Source: Streptantibioticus rubrisoli
GTDB taxonomy: Bacteria > Actinomycetota > Actinomycetes > Streptomycetales > Streptomycetaceae
DNA length: 64,000 bases
Direction of reading: 5' to 3'
Assembly: GCF_024436055.1 (NCBI RefSeq)
Contig: NZ_JANFNH010000033.1
Location: 1 to 64,000 of the forward strand
The translations under genes and the position numbers were made by a program. Shown here piece after piece: positions 25,217 through 33,806 of this stretch (position 1 is the first letter of the stretch; each line of letters opens with the position of its first letter). Under the pieces are notes generated by a model. The model ran no database searches, was not told where the DNA came from, and worked only from the letters and a program-made list of their open reading frames with translations.

Positions 25217-28027
25217 CTAACCCGGTCTTTTCAGTGACCACGGCCGCGTCGTACGGTCAAGTTTGGAGAGCGTCAGGGCTGCGATCACCGATTCTCCGTA
25301 ATCGGCGCTGTCGGTAAGGGCTTCGAGCACCGCTCGGCCTCTGGGATCACCCAGTTCGTACAACGCTTTGCCGACCGTCACCCGCTCGCCGAAGCCAGAT
25401 GCGGGGTCGGCGGCGATGGCGTTGAGCGCGTCCAGGTGTTCCTGGGGATACCCGAGGTCCTCCAGAAGCTCCGCGGCCCCTATCCGAGCACCGAAGTCAG
25501 TGTCCGGATCACGGGCCAGAGCGTTGAGTACCTCCCGCCCCCTGGAATCACCCATCCGTTCCAGAGCAATGGCGGCCACAATGCGATCGTCGACGTCGCT
25601 GTCGGAGTCGTTTGCCAGATCATCCAGGGCCTCCCGGCCCCTGGAATCATCCAACTCGTCCAAGAACCTGGCGGTGACGACTCGCTCACTGATGTCGTGG
25701 TCAGGGCAGTGAACCATGAAGTTGAGGATCTCTCGCCCTCTGGGATCGCCCAGTTCTGCCAGCACTTTGGCAGCTTCTCTGCGTTCCGAGATGTCGAACT
25801 CGGGGTCGGCGGCGATGGCATTGAGGATCTCCCGTCCTCGGAAATCACCCAGTTTCGCCATGGACTTGGCGGCATATCCCCGCTCGCCGAAGCCAATAGT
25901 GGGGTCTGTGGCGAAGGTGTTGAGGAGCTCCCGTCCTCTGGGATCGCCCAACTTCCCAAGTTCTTCGGCGACGGCGATGCGCAAACCGAGGATACGCGCG
26001 GGGTCGGCGGCAATGGCGTCGAGCCCCTCCCGTCCTCGTGAGCTACCCAGTCTCCCCAAAGCATCGCCTACGTGCCTTCGCTTGCCTGGGCCGATTGCGG
26101 GGTCGGTGGCCAGCAGGTGAAGCGCGTCCCGCCCTCGGGAATCACCCAGTTCTACCAGTCGTTTGGCAACGTACAGCCGTCCGCCGAAGTCCAAGGCGGG
26201 ATCGGTGGCGAGCGTGTTGAGCGCGTCCCGGCCTCGGGAATCTCCCAGTTCCTCCAGAAGCTGGGCGGTGTGAACCCGTTCTCCCCACGCACACGAGGTG
26301 TCGTAGCACACCGTGTTGAGGGCTTCGCGGCCCCGGGGATCGCCTAGATCGTCCAGCAGTTGGGCAGACCAAATCCGCTCGCCGTAGTCAATGCCCGAAT
26401 CACCAGCCATGGTTGCCAGGTGAGCGGCGGCGGCAGTGGTGATGTCGGCGGGAACCAGTGTCCCCAGGGTTGCTTGTCTCACGAGGAATCGACACCACGC
26501 GTTTCCGCCCCGCACGGCGACTTCATAGAGAACCTGCATCCTGGCAGCGCCAGTCGCCTCATTGCTCCAGGCATCGAGGAGGAACCCGAGGTATGAATCC
26601 TCGTGAGGGTCCCATTTCGCTCGGGCCCAGCGCTTCAAGCCGATCCGCCTACCAAAGTGACCGCGATATGTGGATGCGCTGACTTCTGCGTCACGAGTGG
26701 CGTGCCGGGCCGCGAGATACTCCATGAGGGTCTGGTGGAGGAAGGCGAACTCTCCTGTCGCTGTTGCGTGGAGCAGCCCGCTGCTTCGCAGCGCCTCGCC
26801 GAGGAAACCGTTCCAGACCTCTGGCAGCACTCCTGACGGGCACTCGGCGTTTGGATGACGGGCCAAGACGTCGATGGACGGTTCGTTGCTCCCGCCGTAC
26901 CGTTCGGCGGCCAGGTAGGCAATGAGGTCTGGCAGATGTGCAACGGTGTTCTGCGCGGCCGCCAGTGCCTCGGGTCCGTAACGCTCCAGCGCGGCACGCG
27001 TTTGGTTGTGTATGCCGCTGGTTCCCTGCGCGTGCTGACGATCGTGGAGCAGGCCGAGGAAGCGCTGGTAGACGCCGCTGCGTCCTGCTGGCAGGGGACG
27101 TTCAGGGGCATCGGCATAGAGCTGGCACAGCATGGTGGCCATCAGCGGAGTGCGGGCGAGGGCGGCCAGGCGGGTGCGTTCCATGGCTGCCATGAAGTTC
27201 TCGGCGGCATCCTCGGGTGCCGGAAGGCGACCGGCTTCGAACCAGCCTTTGGCGAAATGGCGCAGGTCATCAGCGGTGAAGGGTTGCAGCACATAGCGCG
27301 GCACCTCATCGCCCAGCACGTCGAGTTCCCCATCGGGCAGGGGTCGGGTGGCCACGACGAACCGGTACGGTGTGCCGGGCTCTGCGGCATGTGCCGCCAA
27401 AGTGCTCAGCACCTCAAGTCGGCCTTGGCGGTCGGCTATTTCGTCGAGGCCGTCGACCAACACCTGCCAGTGGGTGCCGGGGCGTGGCGCAGCGCGGAAG
27501 AGTTCTGCGGAGAGTGAATGCCGCAGACCGAAGTGGCTCAAGGTGGAGGTCGCGACTTCGGCGATCGTTTCCGGAAGCGGGCGTTGACTCAAAGCGGCCG
27601 CGGGCAGCAGGACCGGTACCGTCGCGCTCGTGCGTCCTTCCCGCCAACGAGCGGCCGAAGCAGCCAGGTGGGTGCGCAACAGACTGGACTTGCCGCCGCC
27701 CGGCCCGGCGATCACCACACAGTTGCGATCCCGGCCCAGGACATCCTCCGCCAGTTGCTGGGCCTCCGCCTCGGTCTCCGGCTGCGGCGCCTGGGCGTCG
27801 TCCTCGCCTTTTTGGACGCGGCGGTGGGCCTGCTGGCGCACGTAGACGGTGGCCAGCGGCGGAGCCGATACGGACAACGCCCCATAGGGATGGTTACGGT
27901 CCGCGGCCGTGGCGGCTTCCAGATAGACGTCCAACCCGGCGGAAGGCTCACTCGTCCCGTGATTGATGACAGTGGCGAAGACCGTATCGGCGTGCTCGAA
28001 CGCGATGCTGCCCGAGCTGGCCTGCAC
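25217..28027 (-). CDS. NACHT-type STAND NTPase with C-terminal HEAT-like repeats (candidate defence protein)
   Basis: 936 residues. The short N-terminal region (~1-95) is unassigned. The NACHT NTPase follows, with Walker A GPGGGKSS (108-115), Walker B VLVDGLDE (189-196), sensor-like FVVATRPLPDG and winged-helix-region TPLMATMLCQLYA and EFAFLHQTLMEYLAARHA. From about residue 560 to 920 there are ~11 repeats of 33 residues with consensus LGDPRGREALN...DP....GER...A. This sensor-NTPase layout is shared with bacterial NLR-like antiphage proteins, which oligomerise on target recognition. No TIR, nuclease or protease effector is visible inside it. The start is GTG 28027 with GGAGGG close upstream. 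The partner gene lies 71 bp upstream in the same direction. Confidence 0.88.
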   Translation of the reverse strand: MQASSGSIAFEHADTVFATVINHGTSEPSAGLDVYLEAATAADRNHPYGALSVSAPPLATVYVRQQAHRRVQKGEDDAQAPQPETEAEAQQLAEDVLGRDRNCVVIAGPGGGKSSLLRTHLAASAARWREGRTSATVPVLLPAAALSQRPLPETIAEVATSTLSHFGLRHSLSAELFRAAPRPGTHWQVLVDGLDEIADRQGRLEVLSTLAAHAAEPGTPYRFVVATRPLPDGELDVLGDEVPRYVLQPFTADDLRHFAKGWFEAGRLPAPEDAAENFMAAMERTRLAALARTPLMATMLCQLYADAPERPLPAGRSGVYQRFLGLLHDRQHAQGTSGIHNQTRAALERYGPEALAAAQNTVAHLPDLIAYLAAERYGGSNEPSIDVLARHPNAECPSGVLPEVWNGFLGEALRSSGLLHATATGEFAFLHQTLMEYLAARHATRDAEVSASTYRGHFGRRIGLKRWARAKWDPHEDSYLGFLLDAWSNEATGAARMQVLYEVAVRGGNAWCRFLVRQATLGTLVPADITTAAAAHLATMAGDSGIDYGERIWSAQLLDDLGDPRGREALNTVCYDTSCAWGERVHTAQLLEELGDSRGRDALNTLATDPALDFGGRLYVAKRLVELGDSRGRDALHLLATDPAIGPGKRRHVGDALGRLGSSRGREGLDAIAADPARILGLRIAVAEELGKLGDPRGRELLNTFATDPTIGFGERGYAAKSMAKLGDFRGREILNAIAADPEFDISERREAAKVLAELGDPRGREILNFMVHCPDHDISERVVTARFLDELDDSRGREALDDLANDSDSDVDDRIVAAIALERMGDSRGREVLNALARDPDTDFGARIGAAELLEDLGYPQEHLDALNAIAADPASGFGERVTVGKALYELGDPRGRAVLEALTDSADYGESVIAALTLSKLDRTTRPWSLKRPG
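25270..26390. repeat. ~99-bp tandem coding repeats in the NACHT gene
   Basis: About eleven units of 33 codons encode the HEAT-like array. Conserved cores (e.g. CCCGTCCTCTGGGATC-like segments encoding GDPRGRE) recur every 99 bp. Spacer-like parts encode the less conserved second helix. This is a protein repeat, not a CRISPR array. Confidence 0.75.
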
Positions 28028-28098
28028 AACCCTCCGGTCGTGCCAGGGCGTGTGGGCTACCGCGGGCGTCGTATGGGCGCTGGTGGACGCCGGACCGT

Positions 28099-28566
28099 TC
28101 AGCCCTGGGACAGGTCCGGCTTGGGAGGGTTGGAGATGCTCGCGCCTCCGTGGATCACCGCGGCGGCGATGGATCCCTGCTCGGCGTGGATGTCGACGTT
28201 CCCGCCCGCGGCCAGGCCACCCGCTCCAGCCGACACACTGGCCTGTTCCTTCAGCAGGACCCGCAACTGGTCGGCCACTTGGCTGCGTTCATGTTCGTCC
28301 AGGCTCTCCAACAGGGCCTCGAAGCGGGTCTGCCAGGCCGCCTCCTGACGGATGCGTACCCGCTCAACCTCGCCTGGCCCTGCCGCTTCCAAGACGGACG
28401 CTGTCTGGTCGAGGCGTTCCAACTCGGCGTGTTCCCGCTGGACATCACCGCGGCCGAACCATCCCGCGATCCGCTGCCTGAAGCCGTTCCACGCGTCAGT
28501 GCCCGCGGCCTTCACCACCGCCGTCCCACCCGCCATGGCCAACGCCGTCAGCGTCTCCTCTAGCAT
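28099..28566 (-). CDS. Small partner protein encoded upstream of the NACHT NTPase
   Basis: 155 residues from ATG 28566 (GGGGGCGTG upstream). The N-terminus is helical, with an Ala/Gly stretch (LTALAMAGGTAVVKAAG) followed by WNGFRQRIAGWFGRG. The middle is a charged, coiled-coil-like segment of ~90 residues. The tail is Gly/Ala-rich and beta-like (GGLAAGGNVDIHAEQG, AAAVIHGGASI). It is co-oriented with the NACHT gene, 71 bp apart, suggesting one operon. Small helical proteins of this kind often accompany actinobacterial STAND NTPases as adaptors; that role is inferred. No catalytic motif. Confidence 0.65.
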   Translation of the reverse strand: MLEETLTALAMAGGTAVVKAAGTDAWNGFRQRIAGWFGRGDVQREHAELERLDQTASVLEAAGPGEVERVRIRQEAAWQTRFEALLESLDEHERSQVADQLRVLLKEQASVSAGAGGLAAGGNVDIHAEQGSIAAAVIHGGASISNPPKPDLSQG

Positions 28567-29003
28567 CACGCCCCCAGTTGTCCATCCGTCACCCATGACC
28601 GTAGCGCTAGGCGCGGCATCACGTGATGTCTCCACCAAAGACACACGCGAAGCGTGGCGCACCAGCGCTACGCATTAGAGCAGATTGAGTCTGCCGTGTA
28701 TCCGCGCTCGCACGCCGCTGGGTCCCCTGGGTGACTGGAGTGTCACTTTCCGTACAACGGACACGCAACGCGTGGTGCGATGCCCATGTGAATTCCAGGG
28801 GGCGGCCTCAGAAGCCTGGCGCTGCGATCGGCGACTGCCGCATCTTCCGCAGTAGTTGAAAATGCTGCTACTCTCCGGCCACTTACACGGGGTGGGTTTG
28901 CAACTGCGGGAGCTTCACATCACGGGTCGACCTGGACGGCAATCGCAAGCCGTCACCGGTCCCCACCCTCCCCATGTCTTCAACGTCTTTAGGGGAGGAA
29001 TGG
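28567..29003. other. Divergent intergenic region between the NACHT operon and the lectin gene
   Basis: 437 nt without a supportable gene; overlapping frames here are weak. It must hold promoters for both sides but I see no convincing -35/-10 pair. The one clear signal is the 12-bp palindrome at 28617-28628. AGGGGAGG at 28991-28998 is the lectin RBS. Confidence 0.6.
28617..28628. promoter_or_regulatory. 12-bp perfect palindrome upstream of the NACHT operon
   Basis: CATCACGTGATG is self-complementary and lies 51 bp before the start of the partner gene. Candidate operator. Confidence 0.4.
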
Positions 29004-31739
29004 GTGGCTCAACGCGCCCTCATACGCGGCTCCATCGCGGTAGCCGCGACTTTCGCCATGGCATCGGGCTTCGCCTGCGCCATCGCGCCGTCCGCTCTCG
29101 CGGACTCCCCCACCGAGACGGTCATCCCGGCTGCCCCGCGCTATCAACCACCCCGGGACAAGGTTGCCTTCGCGGGGCCGGGTGGGTTCCTGCACCGGCA
29201 TGAGGGGCAGTCCGAATGGGTCTGGACGAAGTATTCGGGTGGTCCCGACATTCCGGTACCCGGGTTCCACGGCGGCTGGTTCGCCACGGGGGCGGGCTCG
29301 GACGTTGTGGCCACCGCGGCAAAGGGCGTCGTCCAACTCCAGGACATGGACGCCGGGACGACGACCACCATCGTCCCGCCGAGCGGGCAGTACTACATCG
29401 GGACCCTCGGGACGAACGTCCTTACCTACACGAGGGCTGCCGATGGGACCATCGCCTCGTTCCACATCCTCACGCTGGTCGACGGGCAGCAGACCGACAC
29501 CCTGGTCACCGGATGGCCCGCTGGCGTGACGCTCAGCGCGGTGCCGCTGGCGGGCAACGCGAACTCCGCGGTTCTGGAGTACACCGACAGTACCGGCAGG
29601 CGGCTGGCCCTGCTGGACATGGCCACCGGCCATGTGACGCCCGTCTTCGGTGCCATGACCCGCACCCCGTACGTGGTACTGACGGACAAGTACGTCGGCT
29701 GGTACCTCCCCGACATGGACGGAATCCTCCATGTGCTCAACCGTTCCGATCTCAGTGCCCCGGAAACCACTCTGCGGGTGCCGTTGAACGGCACGACCCA
29801 CACCGCGGTCCGCTACTTCGCCATCGTCGGAGACTCGGCAGTCTTCACCTACGACTGGGTCCTGGGCTACTCGGCCGCCGACGACCAGTTCGGCGAGCCG
29901 CTGGCGGCCATGCCGCTGAGCGGCGGAGCGGTGACCCCGATCCTCGACCACGGGGACCACGACACGCTGAGCCCGTACCCGGGCGGGGCCATCGTGGTGG
30001 GCGGAACATCGCTCAACGACTGGGCGGCCCGCCGCGTCACCATCGACGCGAGCGGAACACCCACGGTGACGGCCGTGGATTCCGACCCGCCCATGCCCTC
30101 GCCCATCTCGGGAGTCTCACTGGCCGGTGGCCGACTGGTCACCCTTGAGTTCGACAATGTCACGGGCGCGAACACCTTCGCGCGCACCGTCCAGCTCGGC
30201 AACCCGCCGTCCTACGGCGCCCGCACCGCGTTTCCCGCCCTCAGCGTGAGCGACTGCATGAACACGAGCACGGCATGCCCGCAGATCGGTACCGGCGACG
30301 GCCGGATCGTGCAGTCCGCAAACGGATACGGAGCGGCGGTGGAGGGCCCCACCGGCTCGACCGGCATGAACACGGGGGTGAGCGGCGGAACCCTCGTCGA
30401 CTCCGACGGCCGCTTCGTGGTCTACGACAACGCCTCCACGGGCAAGCAGTACATCGGCGACACCACGCTGAAGACCAGCACCAACGTGCTGTTCACCCGC
30501 CCGATCACCGGGGCGGCGCTCTCCGGTGAGACCCTGTGGACGGCCAACTCGACGGCGGGATCGATCAGTTCCACCGACCTGGCAACGCAGCAGACCACCG
30601 GGACCGTCCCCATCGCCGCGCCGTGCGTGCCGAGCGAGCTGCAGGCGGCGGCCGGTCGGTGGATCTACTGGTCGTGCGGCGCCTCCGGCCCTGCCGGGGT
30701 CCACGACCTGGCGACAGGCACGGACGTCCCCGTACCGTCCGGGCCGTCCGAACTCGGCGACGGCTTCGTCGTCGAACACGACATGACTGCCGGGAAGTTG
30801 GTGCTGACCGACGTCCACACCGGCACCGCGGTCACCAGCGACCTGGCCGCCCTGCCGCCGCTGAAATGGCTGACCACCGATGACCGCCAGGTGACCTGGG
30901 CGGTCGACAAGTTCGCTGGCGGCGTCGCGTACGTCGACGCCCAGGAGAACGTCCACCTCGTCGACCCGCACATCCCCACCTCGCCCGCGGCGGGCTACCG
31001 CCTGCTGCCCGGCCAGCGACTCAACCCGGGCGACAGTCTCACCAGCGGCAGCATGCGGCTGGTGATGCAGTCGGACGGCAACCTGGTGGCACGTCTGAAG
31101 GCAGGCGGCAGCGCCGCCCCCGTGGAGTGGGCCAGCGGAACCTCGGGGTATCCCGGTGCGTACGCGATCATGCAGTCCGACGGCAACCTGGCGATCTACG
31201 GCCAGAACGGCGGCCCCGGCACCGGCGGCATGCTGTGGTCCAGCGGCACGGCCGGGAACCCCGGTGCCCACGCCACCCTGCAGGACGACGGAAACCTGGT
31301 CATGTACCGCCAGGGCACCAGCGGTTCGGGCAACTCCCTGTGGGCCACCGGCTCCTACGCACCGCCGCGGACCATCACCTCGGGCCAGGTCATCAAGCCC
31401 GGGTGGTGGACGCAGGGTAAGCGCACCTTCCTGGTGATGCAGCGGGACGGCAACCTGGTGATGTACCGCAAGCGCGACGGCAAGGTGATCTGGTCCAGCG
31501 GCACCCATGGGCACCCCGGCGCGTACGCTGACATGCAGAGTGACGGGAACCTGGTGATCTACCGTCCAGGCGGCGGACCCAGCACCGGCGGCGCCCTGTG
31601 GTCCACCGGCACCCGGGGCCACTCCGGTGCCTACGCGATCATGCAGGACGACGGCAACCTGGCGATCTACAAACGCGGCGGAGGGCCGAGCACCGGTGGC
31701 GCGTTGTGGGCCAGTAACACCTGGCGCACCGCCTCCTGA
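29004..31739 (+). CDS. Large secreted protein with two bulb-type (B-) lectin domains
   Basis: 911 residues. GTG 29004 is chosen because AGGGGAGG lies 5 nt upstream; the earlier in-frame ATG at 28974 would translate that RBS. A Sec signal peptide ends at about residue 34 (ALA-DS). Residues ~40-660 contain repeated short blocks (e.g. GAGSDVVATAAKG, VGDSAVFTYD, WAVDKFAGGVAYVD) suggesting beta-propeller-like sheets. Residues ~667-911 form two B-lectin domains with six QxDGNLxxY-type mannose-binding motifs (MQSDGNLAIYG, LQDDGNLVMYR, MQRDGNLVMYR, MQSDGNLVIYR and variants). Likely an exported carbohydrate-binding protein. It stands alone and is divergent from the NACHT operon. Confidence 0.87.
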   Translation: MAQRALIRGSIAVAATFAMASGFACAIAPSALADSPTETVIPAAPRYQPPRDKVAFAGPGGFLHRHEGQSEWVWTKYSGGPDIPVPGFHGGWFATGAGSDVVATAAKGVVQLQDMDAGTTTTIVPPSGQYYIGTLGTNVLTYTRAADGTIASFHILTLVDGQQTDTLVTGWPAGVTLSAVPLAGNANSAVLEYTDSTGRRLALLDMATGHVTPVFGAMTRTPYVVLTDKYVGWYLPDMDGILHVLNRSDLSAPETTLRVPLNGTTHTAVRYFAIVGDSAVFTYDWVLGYSAADDQFGEPLAAMPLSGGAVTPILDHGDHDTLSPYPGGAIVVGGTSLNDWAARRVTIDASGTPTVTAVDSDPPMPSPISGVSLAGGRLVTLEFDNVTGANTFARTVQLGNPPSYGARTAFPALSVSDCMNTSTACPQIGTGDGRIVQSANGYGAAVEGPTGSTGMNTGVSGGTLVDSDGRFVVYDNASTGKQYIGDTTLKTSTNVLFTRPITGAALSGETLWTANSTAGSISSTDLATQQTTGTVPIAAPCVPSELQAAAGRWIYWSCGASGPAGVHDLATGTDVPVPSGPSELGDGFVVEHDMTAGKLVLTDVHTGTAVTSDLAALPPLKWLTTDDRQVTWAVDKFAGGVAYVDAQENVHLVDPHIPTSPAAGYRLLPGQRLNPGDSLTSGSMRLVMQSDGNLVARLKAGGSAAPVEWASGTSGYPGAYAIMQSDGNLAIYGQNGGPGTGGMLWSSGTAGNPGAHATLQDDGNLVMYRQGTSGSGNSLWATGSYAPPRTITSGQVIKPGWWTQGKRTFLVMQRDGNLVMYRKRDGKVIWSSGTHGHPGAYADMQSDGNLVIYRPGGGPSTGGALWSTGTRGHSGAYAIMQDDGNLAIYKRGGGPSTGGALWASNTWRTAS

Positions 31740-31880
31740 GTCACGGATCGACCGGTCAACGGGCCGTCCAGGAGCTGGAGATGAGCACGCGGGTGCCCTC
31801 TGAGCTGAGATGGTGGGGCTTCCCACGGTTCCACATCCACTTACTGTCCTGCCACAGAGACTCGTCAACTGGAGGTGCCT

Positions 31881-32333
31881 GTGCCCCTCGACCAGTCCTT
31901 CGTCGGCCGTACGTACCCGCCCACCGCGCCGTACGAGGTGGGCCGTGAGAAGATCCGAGAGTTCGCCGAGGCGATCGGCGACGCCAACCCCGCACACACC
32001 GACCCGGCTGCCGCCAAGGCACTGGGTCACCCAGACGTGATCGCCCCACCAACCTTCATCTTCTTGATCATCCACCAAGCCGCCAAGAGGGTGCTCGAAG
32101 ATCCGGAACTGGGACTGGAGTTCAGCAGGGTGGTTCACGGCGACCAGAAATTCGCCTACACCCGGCCAGTGCACGTGGGTGACCAACTCTCCGTCACCGC
32201 AACCATCGAGGACATCAAGGAGAGTGGCGGCAGCGGCTTCATCACCGTACGCACGGATGTCCGCGACGCCAACAACCTGCCTGTGGTCTCGGCGACGATG
32301 ATGCTCGTCGCCCGCGCCAGCGAGGAGGGCTGA
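31881..32333 (+). CDS. HadA-like (UPF0336/MaoC hotdog) acyl dehydratase subunit
   Basis: 150 residues with the N-terminal MaoC-like hotdog features DQSFVGRTYPPTAPYEVGRE, FAEAIGDANPAHTDP, DVIAPPTFIF and VVHGDQKFAYTRPVHVGD. In mycobacteria the HadA-type subunit binds substrate and needs a HadB partner, which carries the catalytic Asp/His, to dehydrate 3-hydroxyacyl-ACP. Here the following HadB gene is only a 5' stub. GTG 31881 is preferred because GGAGG (31871-31875) lies 5 nt upstream; an earlier GTG at 31875 overlaps that box. It could supply dehydration to the neighbouring polyketide genes if a HadB exists elsewhere. Confidence 0.82.
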   Translation: MPLDQSFVGRTYPPTAPYEVGREKIREFAEAIGDANPAHTDPAAAKALGHPDVIAPPTFIFLIIHQAAKRVLEDPELGLEFSRVVHGDQKFAYTRPVHVGDQLSVTATIEDIKESGGSGFITVRTDVRDANNLPVVSATMMLVARASEEG

Positions 32334-32337
32334 CCTG

Positions 32338-32439
32338 GCCACGCAGGTGACATACGACGAGGTCGAGACCGGCACGGAACCGCCCGCGCTGGCCGTTCCG
32401 GAGACATGGCCGTCGAGGGCGCCTCGCAGGGGCCATTAG
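32338..32439 (+). pseudogene. 5' stub of a HadB-like MaoC dehydratase gene
   Basis: Immediately after the HadA-like stop the frame reads [20 protein letters not shown], the typical beginning of the HadB-type partner (family members start with a very similar VYDDVEVGTELPA segment). After ~20 residues it diverges and stops at TAG 32437-32439, inside the thyA promoter. The ~120 residues with catalytic Asp and His are absent. I infer that a recombination joined the HadB head to the thyA-folA segment. Confidence 0.7.
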
Positions 32440-32442
32440 ACT
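32437..32442 (+). promoter_or_regulatory. -10 box of leaderless thyA promoter
   Basis: TAGACT lies 8 nt before GTG 32451, the same hexamer as at map. It overlaps the stop codon of the HadB stub. Confidence 0.55.
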
Positions 32443-32450
32443 CGACGGCT

Positions 32451-33248
32451 GTGGCGGACACCCAGTACGAAGACCTGTTGCGCCTGGTACTCACCTCCGG
32501 GACGGCCAAAGCCGACCGGACGGGCACCGGCACCCGAAGTGTCTTCGGGCACCAGCTACGCTACGACCTCTCGAAGGGGTTTCCGCTGGTCACCACCAAA
32601 AAGGTGCACATCAGGTCCATCGTGTACGAACTGCTGTGGTTCCTGAGGGGCGACTCAAACGTCGGCTGGCTGCATGAACACGGCGTCACCATCTGGGACG
32701 AATGGGCCGACGCGAACGGCGAGCTCGGGCCGGTTTACGGCGCGCAGTGGCGTTCCTGGCCCGGCCCGGATGGCAGGCACATCGACCAGGTCAGCGAGGT
32801 TCTCGACACGCTTCGCCGGGACCCGGACTCCCGTCGGATGATCGTCTCCGCCTGGAATGTCGCCGAGCTGGGCAAGATGGCCCTGGCGCCGTGTCACGCC
32901 CTCTTCCAGTTCTACGCCGCCGACGGCAAGCTCTCCTGCCAGTTGTACCAGCGCAGCGCAGACCTGTTCCTGGGCGTCCCGTTCAACATCGCCAGCTATG
33001 CCCTGCTCACGCACATGGTGGCGCAGCAGGTCGGCCTGGAACCGGGCGACTTCATCTGGACCGGCGGCGACTGCCACATCTATGACAACCATGTCGAGCA
33101 GGTGACCGAACAGCTCTCGCGCACCCCGTTCGAGTTCCCGAGGCTGCGGCTGCGTCAGGCCGACTCGCTTTTCGAATACGCCTACTCGGACGTGGAAGTG
33201 CTCGACTACCAGCACCATCCGGCCATCAAGGCCCCGGTAGCGGTATGA
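32451..33248 (+). CDS. thyA: Thymidylate synthase, ThyA type
   Basis: 265 residues, close to E. coli ThyA length when started at GTG 32451, which supports the leaderless start over ATG 32406. Landmarks: [41 protein letters not shown], catalytic Cys in [11 protein letters not shown] and nucleotide-binding [15 protein letters not shown]. It methylates dUMP with methylene-THF, yielding dihydrofolate, which the folA product encoded next (4-nt ATGA overlap) reduces. It sits at the edge of a biosynthetic cluster, so it may be an extra, possibly resistant, copy rather than the only one in the genome. Confidence 0.96.
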   Translation: MADTQYEDLLRLVLTSGTAKADRTGTGTRSVFGHQLRYDLSKGFPLVTTKKVHIRSIVYELLWFLRGDSNVGWLHEHGVTIWDEWADANGELGPVYGAQWRSWPGPDGRHIDQVSEVLDTLRRDPDSRRMIVSAWNVAELGKMALAPCHALFQFYAADGKLSCQLYQRSADLFLGVPFNIASYALLTHMVAQQVGLEPGDFIWTGGDCHIYDNHVEQVTEQLSRTPFEFPRLRLRQADSLFEYAYSDVEVLDYQHHPAIKAPVAV

Positions 33249-33751
33249 ACGTCGGGCTGATCTGGGCGCAGACCCTTGACGGCGTGATCGGCGCGGACAA
33301 CGCGATTCCGTGGCAACTTCCTGAGGACATGGCACACTTCAAGGCCACCACCCTCGGCCATCCGGTGGTGATGGGGCGCAGGACATGGGATTCGCTGCCT
33401 CCGCGATTCCGTCCGCTGTCCGGCAGGCGCAACATCGTGGTAACTCGCGATCCACAGTGGGCGGCCGAAGGCGCGGAACGTGCCGGGTCCATCGCCAAGG
33501 CTCTGGAAATCGCAGCCGAGCCGTTGGAGTCAGCTCCCCCTGCTGCGGTATGGGTGATCGGCGGGGGAGAAATCTACCGGGCAGCCCTGGGATACGCCAC
33601 GACGCTCTCGGTGACTGAAGTCGACTCGACGGTGGACGGCGACACCTACGCCCCGACACCGGATGCAACGTGGAACGTCACCGAGGACAAAGGCTGGCAG
33701 TCCTCCACGTCCGGGCTGCGCTACCGCATCCGCAGGTACACCCGCTTGTAG
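33245..33751 (+). CDS. folA: Dihydrofolate reductase
   Basis: 168 residues: [34 protein letters not shown] (catalytic acidic residue in the LPED segment), [27 protein letters not shown] and [12 protein letters not shown] (NADPH site) are all intact. Overlaps thyA by 4 nt. It regenerates THF used up by ThyA; ThyX-type genomes depend on DHFR less. It converges with the thioesterase gene 55 nt away. Second-shell substitutions that might confer antifolate resistance cannot be judged without alignment. Confidence 0.95.
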   Translation: MNVGLIWAQTLDGVIGADNAIPWQLPEDMAHFKATTLGHPVVMGRRTWDSLPPRFRPLSGRRNIVVTRDPQWAAEGAERAGSIAKALEIAAEPLESAPPAAVWVIGGGEIYRAALGYATTLSVTEVDSTVDGDTYAPTPDATWNVTEDKGWQSSTSGLRYRIRRYTRL

Positions 33752-33806
33752 CCTCCGGCCGGTCGGCAGAAGGCCACGCTGGCGTCTTCGTCGCCGCCCC
33801 AAGGCA

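Noticed and set aside
25194-25220. 8-codon ORF (MFSNQGQS) with a good RBS
   Set aside because: Too short, overlaps the NACHT stop codon on the other strand, and has no downstream gene to regulate.
25270-26390. CRISPR-like regular repeats
   Set aside because: The 99-bp period is a whole number of codons and encodes a continuous 33-residue protein repeat; there are no unique spacers of the usual 30-40 bp and no cas genes.
30117-32375. 752-codon minus-strand frame opposite the lectin gene
   Set aside because: Low-complexity V/A/G/H composition, antisense to a gene with a clear signal peptide and repeated lectin motifs; typical high-GC shadow.
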